This document shows, piece by piece, positions 10,101 through 21,335 of a DNA stretch of 64,000 bases (within the stretch, counting starts at the first letter, position 1; each line of letters starts with the position of its first letter). The notes under the pieces are model-generated. The model saw nothing but the letters and a program-made list of their open reading frames with translations, made no database searches and was not told the DNA's origin. A program made the translations under genes and the position numbers. Source of the stretch: Chrysoperla carnea (lineage: Eukaryota > Arthropoda > Insecta > Neuroptera > Chrysopidae); assembly GCF_905475395.1 (NCBI RefSeq), contig NC_058337.1, positions 12,884,983 through 12,948,982 on the forward strand, written 5' to 3'.

Positions 10101-13100
10101 TCCAAATCGGATTATCCGTTTAGGCGCTACGATGCCACAGACAGACACACACATAGCGGTCAAACTTATAACACCCCTTTTTTCGGTCGGGGGGTTAAAA
10201 TGTCCCATATTGCACATGCGTCTACAATTATACATCTTACAAACGACTTCAATTGTATAATAGGCTTTAATTTTTTGGACTTGGATAATTTCCAATTTTT
10301 TCTTACTAAATGACTGATTAAAGTGACATTAAGAAACAGGTGGATTGTTATGAAATATTGTAAATAAAAATATGATTTGACTAATTGCCACCAAAGTTGT
10401 CTAAAATAACATTTGAATGAGAAATATTTTCGATAATAAAATATTTATGAAATTTATTATCGGTATACAAGATCTGAAAACCGTTATAATTTATTTTAAA
10501 TGTTTGAAAACTGAAACAATTCAATAATCCTTTCTTTTTTTTTGTAATATGTGGCTTCTTCCTTTTTTGTTTGCATGAATTTTGTGTTTATAGCGAGTAC
10601 GAGAACTTGAACGTCAGATATTAGAGGACATTGAAGATTTGAAACGAAGTGAATCATTCATCCCAATTAAACGGGGAACGTTTATGAGATATTATCCAAC
10701 AGCAGGTAAGTTTATTATTAATTTTAGTTGGAGAACTCGCGTCTTAGATATGTACAAGTATTACGAAAAGTTATATTTTAATATTAGTTAATCTATTTAT
10801 GTGGACTTAAAGAGAGGGTGGGTTAACAAATTTAACATTTTTACGTAAAATTTAAAATCAGCCGCCCCAAAAACTCCCTTAAACGTCATTAAATGTATTA
10901 ATTTAAAAAAAAAAATGATTCTTTTGATTTTGAGAGTATTTCAGACTGCGAAAGGGAGGGGGAGGTGCATAAAGGAGTTTATTAATAAAAATATCTTAAA
11001 TTTCAGATTAGTTTAGCATTTTGACCTTATTAAAAATTTCTTCAATCCAATGGCACGGAGGTTAAAACTAAAAAGTTTCATTTTAAACCATATAGACTTT
11101 TTTAGGATAATTTCCTGAAGCCAATGCAAAAAACCGCAAGTCAATACACCCTGTGATCTACGGGTTGCCTACGCCTTTAATTGGGTCGAGTTAGCACGGG
11201 TCTGCGGGTACTTTGTCCCTTGCGTTCACCGTGTGATAATTGAAACTATTTTCCTTAATTAAAGAAATATTTTAAGCGTTCACTATCTCCGCAACCGAAT
11301 TCATAATTTACGTAAAAATTTACGTCATTTGGTTTTTTCCCTGACGTCCTAGAATCGTTTTTAAGAAAAGTCGCTTAACTGAACTTTTACCAATTTCAAT
11401 CAGCTCTACAAATTTAGTAATAATATGTCCATTTGACAAAGATAAAGGTTAAAACCTCTACATAGAATGCTAGAGCAGGGGGTTAATGGTAGCGGAATTG
11501 AAAAAAAACTTTCTGCCTCAAACTTAAAAACTTATTAAATCACGAAGTTTTAGAGATCAGTTAGTCAGTATATAAACTAATATTAAAATATAAATTTTTT
11601 CGAATTGTGTATGCATTTAATACTGTAGCTTCTCCAAAATTAAATAATAAAACTAAATATTGAAGACAATGAGTTGAAAACACTGGTAAATAAGTAAAAT
11701 TTATATAAATTTTATATTGTAGATTGATCACCTAGTAATTTTGCACACTTTAGCAGAGTAGAGTTAGTTTAATTTTTATAGTTATAATTTTTATGATCAT
11801 TATTTTAGTATTAAGATATTAGTTTTATTGGTACAAGAACTGACAACTTATTTTCGTAAATTAATTTTAAGAAGGGTGAATTTCGGACATTTCTTATTGA
11901 AATTAGGGATGAAGTACATATTGCGTCTGAGATCGGATGAGAATGTAGAAATAAAGAGAACTATCTTGTATGAAAGACAAATTAAAAAAGTATCCAGCCG
12001 TAAGCAACAAATTATAACTCAAAAACCCGCTAAAATAACGCTAGCGTAGCAAAAGGGTGTTTAATGTGAACTTCTCTACCCTACTCTAACAACTTGTTTA
12101 AACCTTTATTTTACTCTTACTACTTTCAGCACTTATTTTAAAATTTACGCTTTGCTACTGCAGCTATTATATCACTTGCTAACGTGGCGTCATTCATTTG
12201 CTGCTTTTTGATGGACACTTTTTATAAACATAGATTATCCTCCTTATCTCTACCCCCTAGAAGGCAAACGAATTAGTATCTGGAAATTAAAATTACATTC
12301 TTTGATTTTCAAAACAAAATCATATTAAAATTATAGCCTTACATAAGGTATTTCCAGCATTATATTTGCAGTTTCTATGGTAAAACCCACTTTTCGACAG
12401 ATTTTAATGAATTTTTGTTCACAGACTAAGGATAGGGCTTACTATTAAATCCCAAAGCTTCAGAAATTTTCTCAAGTAATACTCAAACAAAACAACGTGA
12501 TGCTATTTTTTTTATGTATTCTAAAAACATTTTCCTTTTAATTCTCCTATTTTTTTGTTAGAATTCTATCGAGATAATTTTTTAATATCGTAAATAATAA
12601 CTGGGAAAACAGTGATTTTTATATTCTTTGACCCTCGAAACCGCGAACTTTGCAACTGATTATCTCGCGATCTAAACGACCAAAAATTATGCAACTCCGA
12701 GATCTCACAGAAAACATTATTCTGAGTCTGTTAAAAAAATAGACCAAATCGGTCGACAAGTGCTTTCATGCTGGAAATACCTTAAATAATTTGAAATTTT
12801 TTTTAAACTATTAGAATAGTAACTGGCGCGGTATTAGGGCCGGCAAAACTGCCTGCAAATTATACTTTATCTTGCTAAAAGATATGAAAATTGATTTTAA
12901 CAAAATTGTCTTATAATAGTTTTTAAAATTGCTCTGCCAGACGTATTTCATACCTTCCTAATCTCAATAAAAAAAAAAAACCAAAATTTAGTCATTTTGA
13001 AATTATCTTGTTCTATGAGTAATAAAATGTAAAGTTTTAGCTTATACGTGGTGTTTTTTTAATTTGATATATGGTTGAAACTAGAAAATATGTTTTATTG

Positions 13101-16100
13101 AGAAAAAAAAATGCTTCACACAAAAAAGTTCAAAGCTTTTGTTTGAAGCATTTTTTTTTTTTTTTCAAACTGAATAGCTTAGATAGTTTCAATTTCTGTC
13201 TAAAGAAATCTACGCTATTATAAATTTGTTTTTGCAATTTTTGTAAAAAAGTAAGATATAATTTTGGGTACGACTTTGCAGTCAGTTTCAGTATTAAAAA
13301 ATGCAGTTTTCGAAAAAATGATTCAAATAAAAATTGTTACCTTTTAAATTAGGATTAACTTTCTAATTTAAAGTTTTCTTGTATCTCTTATCGGTTATAA
13401 AGCAGAATGATGATTGCGTGAAATTGCGGGCCAATGAACCCCATAGTTTTCTTGAAGTATTTTTCTTGAATTTTCGACTTTTAATCACATGTCTAGTTAA
13501 AAAAAAACACTCCGTATATATGTTCAATATGTGATTGAAGTCTTTAGCCACCTTTTATCGGATTGTAAAGCCTTCCTTTCACAATTATTGGTTCCGATAC
13601 CTGGCTCTCATCCAGAAGGCGGGAACTCTGGTTTGATTCTCGGTATTGGAAGCAATTATGTAAAGGCTTGTCCTTACATATAAAGATGAATTATGAAGAT
13701 AAAAATAAAACAACCTAAATATCTTGTCTTGTCCACATTCTGAGGGTAATAGTTAAATTATCCAAAGTAATATCATTATATGGTATTCATGGATCTAATT
13801 TATCTTGAATAAGATCAATGAAAAATAAAAATCATTAAGTGGTAAGGGAACTCAGATACAGGAAAAGGTTCCAAGCAGAAGTTGTTCATATCAAAGGGAA
13901 GCATCTCATAGGCACCTTGAATTGGATCTTGAAATTAAAGGTCAGTTAAAGGTCAACTCGTTCTTATTACCTGTAAAAAATAGAAGAGCAATTAAAATAT
14001 GAAAGTTATTCTTTATAAGAAAACTAAAAGGTCTGCGGCCAAGCGTAGTTTTAGTGAGCCAATACCACGTCCTCAATCGTAAGCGTATTTCGCGTTCTGG
14101 GGGGCTTTGGCCCAGATTGTCCGCAATGGCTTTGGACGGGGAGGCGATTTAGCTTATCCGCAACGCTATATATGTCGTTTCAATCCGGAAACTGATTTCA
14201 GAATGGCTGCAAATGCAAATCTATCCACTTGAAACTTTCTTTTGAAGATGGGGAAGCATTGTAGATGGGAAAGTTTAATCAGTCCGCAATCAGAAAAAAT
14301 TTAATTCAAAGAGATAGGAATATCTGTTGAAAACGGGGAAAAAGCTTACGGTATAGAAGGCAATGTTGGCTAACAACTATGAAATTTTCAGCCTTTCTGG
14401 AACGACTCATTAAAACTACGCTTGGCTACAGACCCATAATAATTTTGAAATTAAGTTTGATCATCAGATACGAGAGTTTGAATGTTTTTTTTTTTAATGT
14501 CAAAGTGAAATTTTTCTTAATCTTATCCAAAATAAAAAAATTTCTATTTTAAAATGGTCCTCTATCTCTTATCAGTAACGAAAACGAGTTGATTTTAAAT
14601 TGAACTTGGAGGACATTTTGTCATTATGATATGTACCCCAATGCAAACTTTCGTGTTACAGATCTGGACACCTATCAACCGTCGCATATTGATCAAGACG
14701 AACCGATTTCTTTATTCTAGGTCCATTAACTCCCAAATAGATCTCCGGCCCTTGACCCATCCGTGTAAAGATATGGTCCGGAAGGGGGTGAAAACTTAGG
14801 TACATTTCTATCCCATTCCTTGCGATTAAAACGGTAAATCGGAACAGTGGAATTCTGTACCATTTCTACAAGTGGAATCACAGTCTCCAACCTGATCATT
14901 ATAATCGCAAGATCTTTCTTCGTCTTACAGTGCCACTGTCTGCAGCTTCGAAGTTGGTTGGCGGCTGTCATGGCTTCCCCTTAAACATTAACTTATTAAA
15001 TGGTGGTTGAGGACTTTTAGGACATATTGTATATTGTATATTACAGTTATAACTTTTAAAAATAAATATTTTTCAAAAAAAAAATTTAGTGACGCATTCT
15101 TAGATAGAACTAATATCTTAAACAAAAGTTTCTTATTTTTTCCAAACAAAACGAATCTGCTTGAAATATGAAATTATATAATTAAAAATTTTGTTGTTCT
15201 TCATTTTACCTTGAAACCTGCCCTGCTGGAAAAAATATTTAAAGAGTCTTAAAAGTTAAGTCTTAATAAGTTTTAGAAACTCTGAATAACTCCGAATTTC
15301 TCAACGTTTTTGGACTGTCTAATTCAGAGTTATCCAAACTTATTAAGTCTGAAAGAGTTATTCAGAGTTCCTAAGACTTTTTTTAGAGTTTATAAGACTT
15401 ATTCTTTCTTCTTATTCGGAAAAATATTTTTGCATCAGGGTCGCTAATGAAAAAACTGATATCGGTAATATAGTCTAGTCGATAAGTTGAAAATGATGAA
15501 AAATAGAGATTCTGCTCTTAAAAATATGTGCGATAGCTCGTTGATTTCGGAAGGATGTCTAGAAAAATGTGCCGCAGGCGTTTTTTAGCACATAAAAAAT
15601 TGCAAAAGTTATAAACAATTAAAAATGGAAAAAAAAAAGTATGTAGTTTTTCGTCAATATTTCATAAAATATTAAAATTTATGAAATTTAAAAAATACAT
15701 TCTTAAAGAGGAGGAAATTTCCAATGAAAAATTCTGATCACTCTCGGAAGTCTATCTCCATTATTTATAATTTTAATTTAACGCTGAAAAAAGCTCTCAC
15801 GTCATTTTTAGGTTTTTGTAGTAGCCTGAATTCGACTTTTTTTCTCAGATATAAACCGTTTGAAGTTTCAGAAAAATTTTAATTTTTCTAAAATGTGTCA
15901 CCTTTTTAAAGGCGAGTGTACTTCTTTCCACATAGACAACAATTTTTGTAAAAAATGTCTTTTTCAATAATGTACCCCTGGTAAAATAAATGCTTGATTC
16001 ATTTGAAATGAACGCTCTGTATATTTATTGTGTGAATTAAGGTAAAAATAATTTTTTATTTTTTAGATGAACGTTTATTAGAATATGATATCGACAAGTT

Positions 16101-19100
16101 GTTATTTGAAGAACGATCACCATTTCAACGAGTTCAAATTGTACATTCCAAAAGTCTTGGAAACATGTTGGTTCTTGATGAATTACAAAGTAATACATTT
16201 AAAAATATATTTACATCAAATATATCTTATAAAATCTATTATGCTTCTAGATATTTCTGAAAGAGATCTCATATATACTGAAACCCTAATGCGAAGAGGA
16301 ATAGAAAACTATGAAAATAAAGAAATTATAATATTGGGTAAGCAAAATAACTAAATTTATATATTTAACGTATTATCAATACGTTATTGGTTCGAAGGAA
16401 GATTTTAAATAAACTGTCAGTTTATACAAGTAATTTTAAACTCAAAATAAGTGAATATTCTTAAATTACCTTAGACTTGTAAAATAATGTATCATATAGA
16501 TGCAGTACCATAGACTTGAAGAATATTACATATTCGTTGTGTGCGTAGTCATGGTAGGGATAATAAAATCGATGCCAGCGCTTTAAGTGAAAAATTTTGG
16601 AGATAAAGGGGGCTGTTATGACTAATTTGCAATTCTTTACATGTTAATGATATAGAAACTGTCAAATTAAAATGATTGAAAAACACTAATTAATTAAACT
16701 TAATGCATTAAAAATTGTGAAAGTAAGAAATCAAATTGTACAAATATTATTTTTCAAATGTAAATTATCATAATTATTTATTTAAATTTGTGAAACAAGA
16801 ATATTAAATTTTAAATGTAAGTTTTCAATGCAATCCATACAATTATATATGCATCCATACAATTCTATAATTAAAGTAGTGTATCGTTGTCATGGAAACG
16901 AAACTCACGCACGGAGCGAATAGAAATATTAATATTGGTCGTTAGTAACCACATACTATTATTTTCTAAATATATTTCCCTAAACTCAAGGTATTAGGTT
17001 CAGTGACAATTAAGGAGGGCGTAATGTATGCTCGATTTTACTTATATCTTTACATGTAGAATTTGAATAGCTATTCAAATTCTATTTTTAGAAGTTAAAG
17101 AGCGACTATTTAGAAGAAAAAAACTTGAAATTCATAGTTTAAATGATATTAAATAAGATACACGTAAAATCGTGCATACATTACGCTTCCCTCAATTGTT
17201 ACTGAACCGAATGCCTAGAGTTTTAGGGAAAATATAGTTTCCGATCTGCTTAAAAAAATCCAAATGAAGTTTTTTCACCTGGACTATCTTTATTTGGATG
17301 CAAGAAATCGTCTATGAAAAGTCCATTGAAAAATCATGTGCGCTAAAAAAATTATTCGAGGTCAAAGGTCGCGTTAATAGTTTTTTTTTTTCAAATATCT
17401 CGTAAAATATTAGTTTATGGCAGTTTTAGATATTATAACATTTGTTCATAAGTTAATTTTAAATTTAAAAAATCAAAAAAATTAAATTTTAAAGGTGGTG
17501 GAGATGGTGCTTTATTGTATGAATTATTAAAAGAAAAACCAAAAATGGTGACTATGTTAGAAATTGACGAAGTGGTTTTAAAAGCATGTAATGAGTATAT
17601 GAAGTCAATTTGTGGAAATGTTTTAGAAAAACGTAGAGATACTAATTATGAGGTATTCAATTCAATTTATTCATTCTTTTTTAAACAATAAAAATATTAT
17701 ACAGAACATGTCATAAAAAAAGAGATAAAGAAAATGAAAGGAAGGGGGAAAGGAGAAATAGGTTTTCATACTGAATATTAAATATGTTAAAATCGATTCG
17801 CATTCAGAAAATGTGCGTTTTCCATGAAAACGTTAACAGTTAGGTATAGGAAAGTTGATGCTATTTGATAAAGAATTGCATTTTACATCTGCTGTTGACT
17901 TAAAAAAAAAGAGTGTTCTATTTAACTTTAGTCATAATTTCGGCACAACCTGTATACGCCATTCAATTATTCACAGTTGCGACATAAAACTCAATTGATT
18001 ACTAGACTTCAAGTTGAATTTGGTTTGGAAAACGGAAATAATACTTAATACGTATACGTTAAAATTGCTACTAAATTTTCAGAAAATCATGAATTTTAAG
18101 TAAGGTAAACACTGATGAAACTTACTTTTATTTTCACCGTAGAACTTGAAAATAAAATAATATACAAACTGTTCCATTTAAAAAAAAAAAATACAACTTT
18201 GATAATTTTCGTGTTTTTCGTGTAATTTTAAAAAGTACAGCCAATAAGCCTATCTATCCCGGAATGAAAATTTTCTTAAAATCAAGGAGGTTAGTCACAA
18301 TCTTTCGTGTCGTTTAACGTGAATAGCCCTGTGCATATAATTCGTGTAGATTATGGCAAGTAAATTAAATTATTGTAGATTATAGCAACTATAGTAAGGA
18401 CATTTTTAAGATAGAAAAATTAATAAAATTAAAATATGTCTACTATAAATTATAATATGATTGCCAACATTATTTGACATACCTAGATGCTTGCAGTCAT
18501 TTTATCTACTTAAGACGGCGACATACTCCTACAGGACGACATGTCTAAATTAATGTTTTCAAATTTTTTGATATTGCAACCCTAAAATGCTTTCAATAAT
18601 CATTTCTGAAGTTTTGTGTTTTAATAAATTTTATCTTTTAGATTATTATTGGTGATTGTATGAAGTCTATTGATAAATATATCGAAGAAGGGCGAAAATT
18701 TGATTATGTGTTTGGTGATTTAACAGATATTCCAATATCTGACACTCCAAGTGGTGAAATATGGAATTTTATTATGACTATATTAGATAAATCCTTCAAA
18801 GTACTTAAACCAACTGGAAAATTTATGACACATGTAAGCTTTAATCATTAATAATAAATACTTTGCTTATAGTTGTAAACAAATGAAACCTCAAAAAATA
18901 TTGGTAATGTGATTTTTAGTTTCCGTTGTCAAATGGCAAAAAAAGAATCCTATATTCATTTTTTTTTTTGGTCTCTAGTGCGTTTGGTCTCTAGTGTGCC
19001 ACATAGGAACACTCGACAAGAACACCCGACTGCGCATCGCGCAGCCGAGTAAAAATTCTCAATCACAAAAAACTATAAACCATAATTTTTCTGATTGCGG

Positions 19101-19809
19101 ACTGAGTAAATTCTCCCACCTATATTGCGGACGATATGATTTTTGTGATTTTCAGAATTAATTCTTCATGTGAACAAATTTTCATTCTAAAATCGGTTTC
19201 CTGATTAGATTGAACCGACATATTTAGCATTGCGGGCTAGCTAAACCCTCAATTCCCACTACCATTGCGAATGATCTCACATCGACTATATTTTTTTGGA
19301 ATATTTGTCTATTAAAACCGGTTTTACCCTTTCTGAAATCAGTTCAAACTTGAGACAGACGCTGCATTTTTAACATTATCTTGAGGCGAAAGCTCCCCCC
19401 CCCCCCTTCTATGGAATTTTCAGCTTTTTTAAATGATTTACTAAAACTACACTTGGTCGCAGAAATATTAAATGCTATTAACGTCTCAAATTTCTGTCCT
19501 TAACAAAATGAATTGATAAAATTTACCCTGTCCCTAGACCTAATATTAATAAAAAAAATGTGGTAAACATCCTTTTATCGATGAATATTTACCAGTTTAA
19601 CCCTAAAAGCAATGGATTTTACAGGATAAAAGAAAATTTGTTTTTTTTTCTAGGGAAATGGTGTAAATTCACCCGAATCATTAATTATGTATGAAAATCA
19701 ATTAGCCAAGTTAAGGCCGCCAGTTAAGTTTGAAAAATGTACAGCATTTATTCCGTCGTTTATGGAAGACTGGGTATTTTATCAAATTTGTTTTGATTCG
19801 AAACCCTAA
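7163..19809 (+). CDS. Spermine synthase, complete, with alternative second exon
   Basis: Spermine synthase transfers an aminopropyl group from decarboxylated S-adenosylmethionine to spermidine in the cytosol. Coding exons: 7163-7444, then either 8968-9079 or 10594-10705, then 16067-16189, 16251-16337, 17495-17652, 18642-18833 and 19654-19809. All have GT-AG borders and compatible phases (0,1,1,1,0,0). The product is 369 residues, against 366 in human. The start follows TGGTAAAA and reads MAVHTVLLDFSFD. Visible signatures are LLEYDID, the GGGDG cofactor loop (about 202-206, made across a splice junction), LEIDE, and FGDLTDIPIS. Acidic residues D178, D280 and E356 fall where I align the human catalytic Asp201, Asp276 and Glu353. 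Intron 3 is only 61 bp, while intron 2 (after exon 2b) is 5.4 kb. A candidate AATAAA lies at 20063-20068. Confidence 0.95.
7445..8967. repeat. Spermine synthase intron 1 with foldback element R11
   Basis: About 7705-8478 is a foldback element. The left arm (TATACAGAGTGAATCATTTT onward, including ATGTCGTTATTGCATTTAAT) returns in inverted form on the right (ATGCAATAATGACATATT onward, ending near GGTCTACCCTGTATA). A partial copy of the left arm lies at 4383-4580. The open frame at 8602-8790 lies just beyond the element and has no recognisable feature. Confidence 0.6.
8968..9079 (+). CDS. Spermine synthase alternative exon 2a
   Basis: This 112-nt exon enters in phase 0 and leaves in phase 1, after a TTTTTACAG acceptor and before a GTTAGC donor. 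It encodes 37 residues plus one base, including SLEQKLRVSL and PPIKRGAKFDVYLSSS. With exon 3 it gives PPIKRG...SSSDER, the same spacing as human PPIVRG...PTADGR. It lacks the Y-x-PTA part of that motif. Its length and phases equal those of exon 10594-10705, and the two proteins align (L-E near the start, PIKRG near the end), so one arose by duplication of the other. The donor is weaker than that of 2b. Confidence 0.85.
9655..10197 (+). repeat. Dispersed repeat R3 (two partial copies in tandem)
   Basis: The family shows a GGTACGGAACCCTAAACTCG-type block, then ACATGGCTAAGAACA, then GGTTCATCCGTTTAGG and CTACGATGCCACAGACAGAC, ending in CAAACTTATAACACCCC. The second half (10026-10197) repeats the 3' part, so two partial copies lie head to tail. 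Other copies are at 20703-21047, 38925-39085 and 49330-49775. The open frames in this stretch on both strands are shadows of the repeat. It sits between the two alternative exons of spermine synthase. Confidence 0.75.
10594..10705 (+). CDS. Spermine synthase alternative exon 2b
   Basis: This exon is also 112 nt with phases 0 and 1. The acceptor is GTTTATAG and the donor is the consensus CAG|GTAAG. It encodes RVRELERQILEDIEDLKRSE, then PIKRGTFMRYYPTA, and is completed to PTADERLLEYD by exon 3. The YYPTAD element is the form conserved in known spermine synthases, so this looks like the canonical exon, though it is one residue shorter than human between the RG and Y-x-P-T-A-D. It lies 1.5 kb downstream of 2a, with copies of repeat R3 between them. 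Confidence 0.9.
12346..12782. mobile_element. R4 MITE with TA target site, copy 1
   Basis: The ends are inverted repeats, AGGTATTTCCAGCAT on the left and ATGCTGGAAATACCT on the right, directly flanked by TA on both sides. This 437-bp element has no coding capacity. TA flanks and such TIRs fit a Tc1/mariner-type MITE. Two further copies, also TA-flanked, are at 34888-35659 and 41490-41984 and share the internal blocks CGACAGATTTTAA and TCTCGCGATCTAAACGACC. Confidence 0.85.
14726..14971 (-). pseudogene. Relic of a LINE RNase H region
   Basis: The reverse strand encodes an 81-residue frame with TAANQLRSCRQWHC near its start and PYLYTDGSRAGD near its end. The YTDGS stretch with its catalytic aspartate, preceded by a region rich in arginine and tryptophan, is the pattern seen at the RNase H border of insect non-LTR retrotransposons (I, R1 and Jockey-like groups). 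The frame opens shortly after a stop and closes soon after YTDGS, so neither reverse transcriptase nor the rest of RNase H is present. I read it as a dead fragment within the spermine synthase intron. The family assignment is from motif memory only. Confidence 0.55.
15530..15815 (+). repeat. Dispersed repeat R7, copy 1
   Basis: The stretch contains GCGATAGCTCGTTG and ATGTGCCGCAGGCGTTTTTT. It matches the reverse complement of 43855-44130 (CCAACGAGCTATC and CGCTTTCGGCACATTTTTCT) over about 270 bp. No coding potential is seen. Confidence 0.65.
16338..17494. repeat. Spermine synthase intron with repeat R5 and a palindromic MITE
   Basis: 16531-16921 is repeat R5, nearly the same as 57851-58244 over about 390 bp (both start near TTCGTTGTGTGCGTAGTCAT and end near CTCACGCACGG). 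About 16989-17216 is a separate element of about 225 bp with inverted ends of some 60 bp (TTCAGTGACAATTAAGGAGG on the left, CCCTCAATTGTTACTGAACC on the right) and a central palindrome (TTTGAATAGCTATTCAAA). Neither encodes protein. Confidence 0.75.
17653..18641 (+). repeat. Spermine synthase intron with repeat R8
   Basis: About 17935-18215 matches 50965-51205 in the same orientation. Shared blocks include ACTCAATTGATTA, CGTTAAAATTGCTACTA and TTTTCACCGTAGAA versus TTTTGATCGTAGAA. No exon is seen in the rest of the intron. Confidence 0.6.
18834..19653. repeat. Last spermine synthase intron, repeat-derived
   Basis: About 19075-19300 is an inverted relative of 14035-14320, sharing TGATTGCGGACTGA, GCGGACGATATG and TAGATTGAACCGACATAT with its reverse complement. 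A C-run (CCCCCCCCCC) lies at about 19396. There is no coding sequence. Confidence 0.55.
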
Positions 19810-20400
19810 CATTTTCAAAGAATAGCAAAATCTCAAATTGTCAATATTAAAAATCGATATTTGTGCAGTATTTTTCAATGTATTCCTTCACTAATTGTTA
19901 CTATTGTTCAATGTTTAAAAATACTTTTTAGAATCACCTACAAACCTACTAGATTACCATGTATTTATCGTACTTTAGTACTTATTGTTAGATAGTATTC
20001 AATGTTTAATATAAATTACTACTTACTATCACATTTACTATCTCATTTACGTTTATTTAACAAATAAAAGTGTAATATAAGAGTTCGATCACTTTTCATC
20101 AGTCCTTCGAAATCACAATCAGCGGAAGAAAAATAAAAGAAACAAAACAGGAAAAACCTCGAAAAAAATTACCATAAACATGATTTTAGTTTAATTCTAA
20201 ATAAAATATTAAATATACTGCCCCGCATTTAAAAAATCATAAATTTTCGTGAAATTTCAAACCGGTATATTTCCGCGAAAATGATTGAATCTGAATGAAA
20301 TATAATCAATATGTCAAAGATTTGTATCATTCCTTAATATTTTATGTGCGGGTCTGAAACGCTGATAAAATTTATTTATTAATTTGATATAAATTTTAAA
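19810..20400 (+). other. Spermine synthase 3' flank
   Basis: AT-rich sequence downstream of the stop. AATAAA at 20063-20068 is a plausible polyadenylation signal about 255 bases past the stop, and further AATAAA-like hexamers follow. Nothing else is recognised. Confidence 0.45.
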
Positions 20401-21335
20401 AACATACACGGGGTGCATAAGTATTTATACAAAAAATTGAGTAATATCAAACTTATTTATTTCTGTTTTTAAAATTCGCTTATATTGATTTTTATACCAA
20501 TTTCTAAGAACGAGTTATTCACCGACAAAGCAAAATGGACACTTTTCACTTAAAACTGTCGTAACTCCTCAAATAATGACCTTACAGAAATAAACCTGAA
20601 CCATTCAAAAGGGCCGACGGTTCAAATTGTGGGAAAAAATTTTCTAGTTGTTTATGAACTTTGAAGGGGTGTACGGGGTTCTTAAAGTTTTTCTTATAAA
20701 AAATCTTATAACAGTGAAATTTACAAAATTTAAAAAAAAAACCCGACAAATTTTACGGCTACGGCACCCTAAACTCGCATTTGAAACATATTTAAGAACA
20801 TTCTCCATTAAATTGCCTTTTTCCTTAAATCCTTTTCCAAACTGTGCCAAATTGGAAAATCATCGCCAATTTTTAATTTTTTCGGGTACGGAACCCTAAA
20901 TTCGCACTTGAAACATAGATAAAAACACTCACTCCATTAAATTACCTTTCAAACAAAACCAAAAAATAAAAATTGGTTCATCCATTTAAGCGCTACGCAT
21001 AGCGATCAAACTTATAACATCCCTTTTTTAGTTCGGGGACTAAAAATACTCGATAGCTTGTTAATTTCTTTTTAAAACTCGTTACTATTCAACCTCGTAC
21101 GAGCTTTCGTGACTAATTTATTCACTGTCAAATAAAAATTGCTACAAAAAAAACAACAATAAATCTAAAAAATCACTTTTTCAACAAAACATTTACTAAC
21201 AATGATAAAAAATACAAAAAATTATGGGAGTTCAGATTTATTTCTATAAGGTCATTATTTTAGGCGACACAGTAATTTAATGTGAAAAGTGTCTACTCTG
21301 CTTTGTCGCTAAATAACTCGGTCTTAAAAGTTCGT
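20401..21335. mobile_element. Foldback element with an R3 repeat nested in its centre
   Basis: The outer arms, about 20505-20605 and 21220-21330, are inverted copies. The left reads ACAAAGCAAAATGGACACTT and GACCTTACAGAAATAAA; the right reads TTTATTTCTATAAGGTC and AAGTGTCTACTCTGCTTTGT. Between them, 20703-21047 is a copy of R3 (CTACGGCACCCTAAACTCGC to CAAACTTATAACATCCC). R3 therefore appears to have inserted into an older foldback element. The open frames here on both strands are not genes. Confidence 0.7.

Larger units (their letters stand above)
10706..16066. other. Spermine synthase intron after exon 2b, 5.4 kb
   Basis: The intron holds several repeats. About 11150-11240 matches 28375-28450 (shared CACCCTGTGATCTACGGGTT). 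12346-12782 is an R4 element and 14726-14971 a LINE relic. About 14035-14320 matches the inverse of 19075-19300, and about 15530-15815 matches the inverse of 43855-44130. The rest is AT-rich and shows no exon or gene I can support. Confidence 0.6.

Noticed and set aside
9978-10313. Long frames of 95-105 residues on both strands
   Set aside because: Both translate the dispersed repeat R3, which recurs at 20703, 38925 and 49330 without conserving either frame.
13575-13640. tRNA-like pattern with CCGATACC...GGTATTGG and a GGTTTGATTCTC box
   Set aside because: The outer pairing and a B-box-like stretch are present, but no proper D arm, anticodon arm or CCA-proximal stem can be drawn. At most a tRNA-derived repeat fragment.
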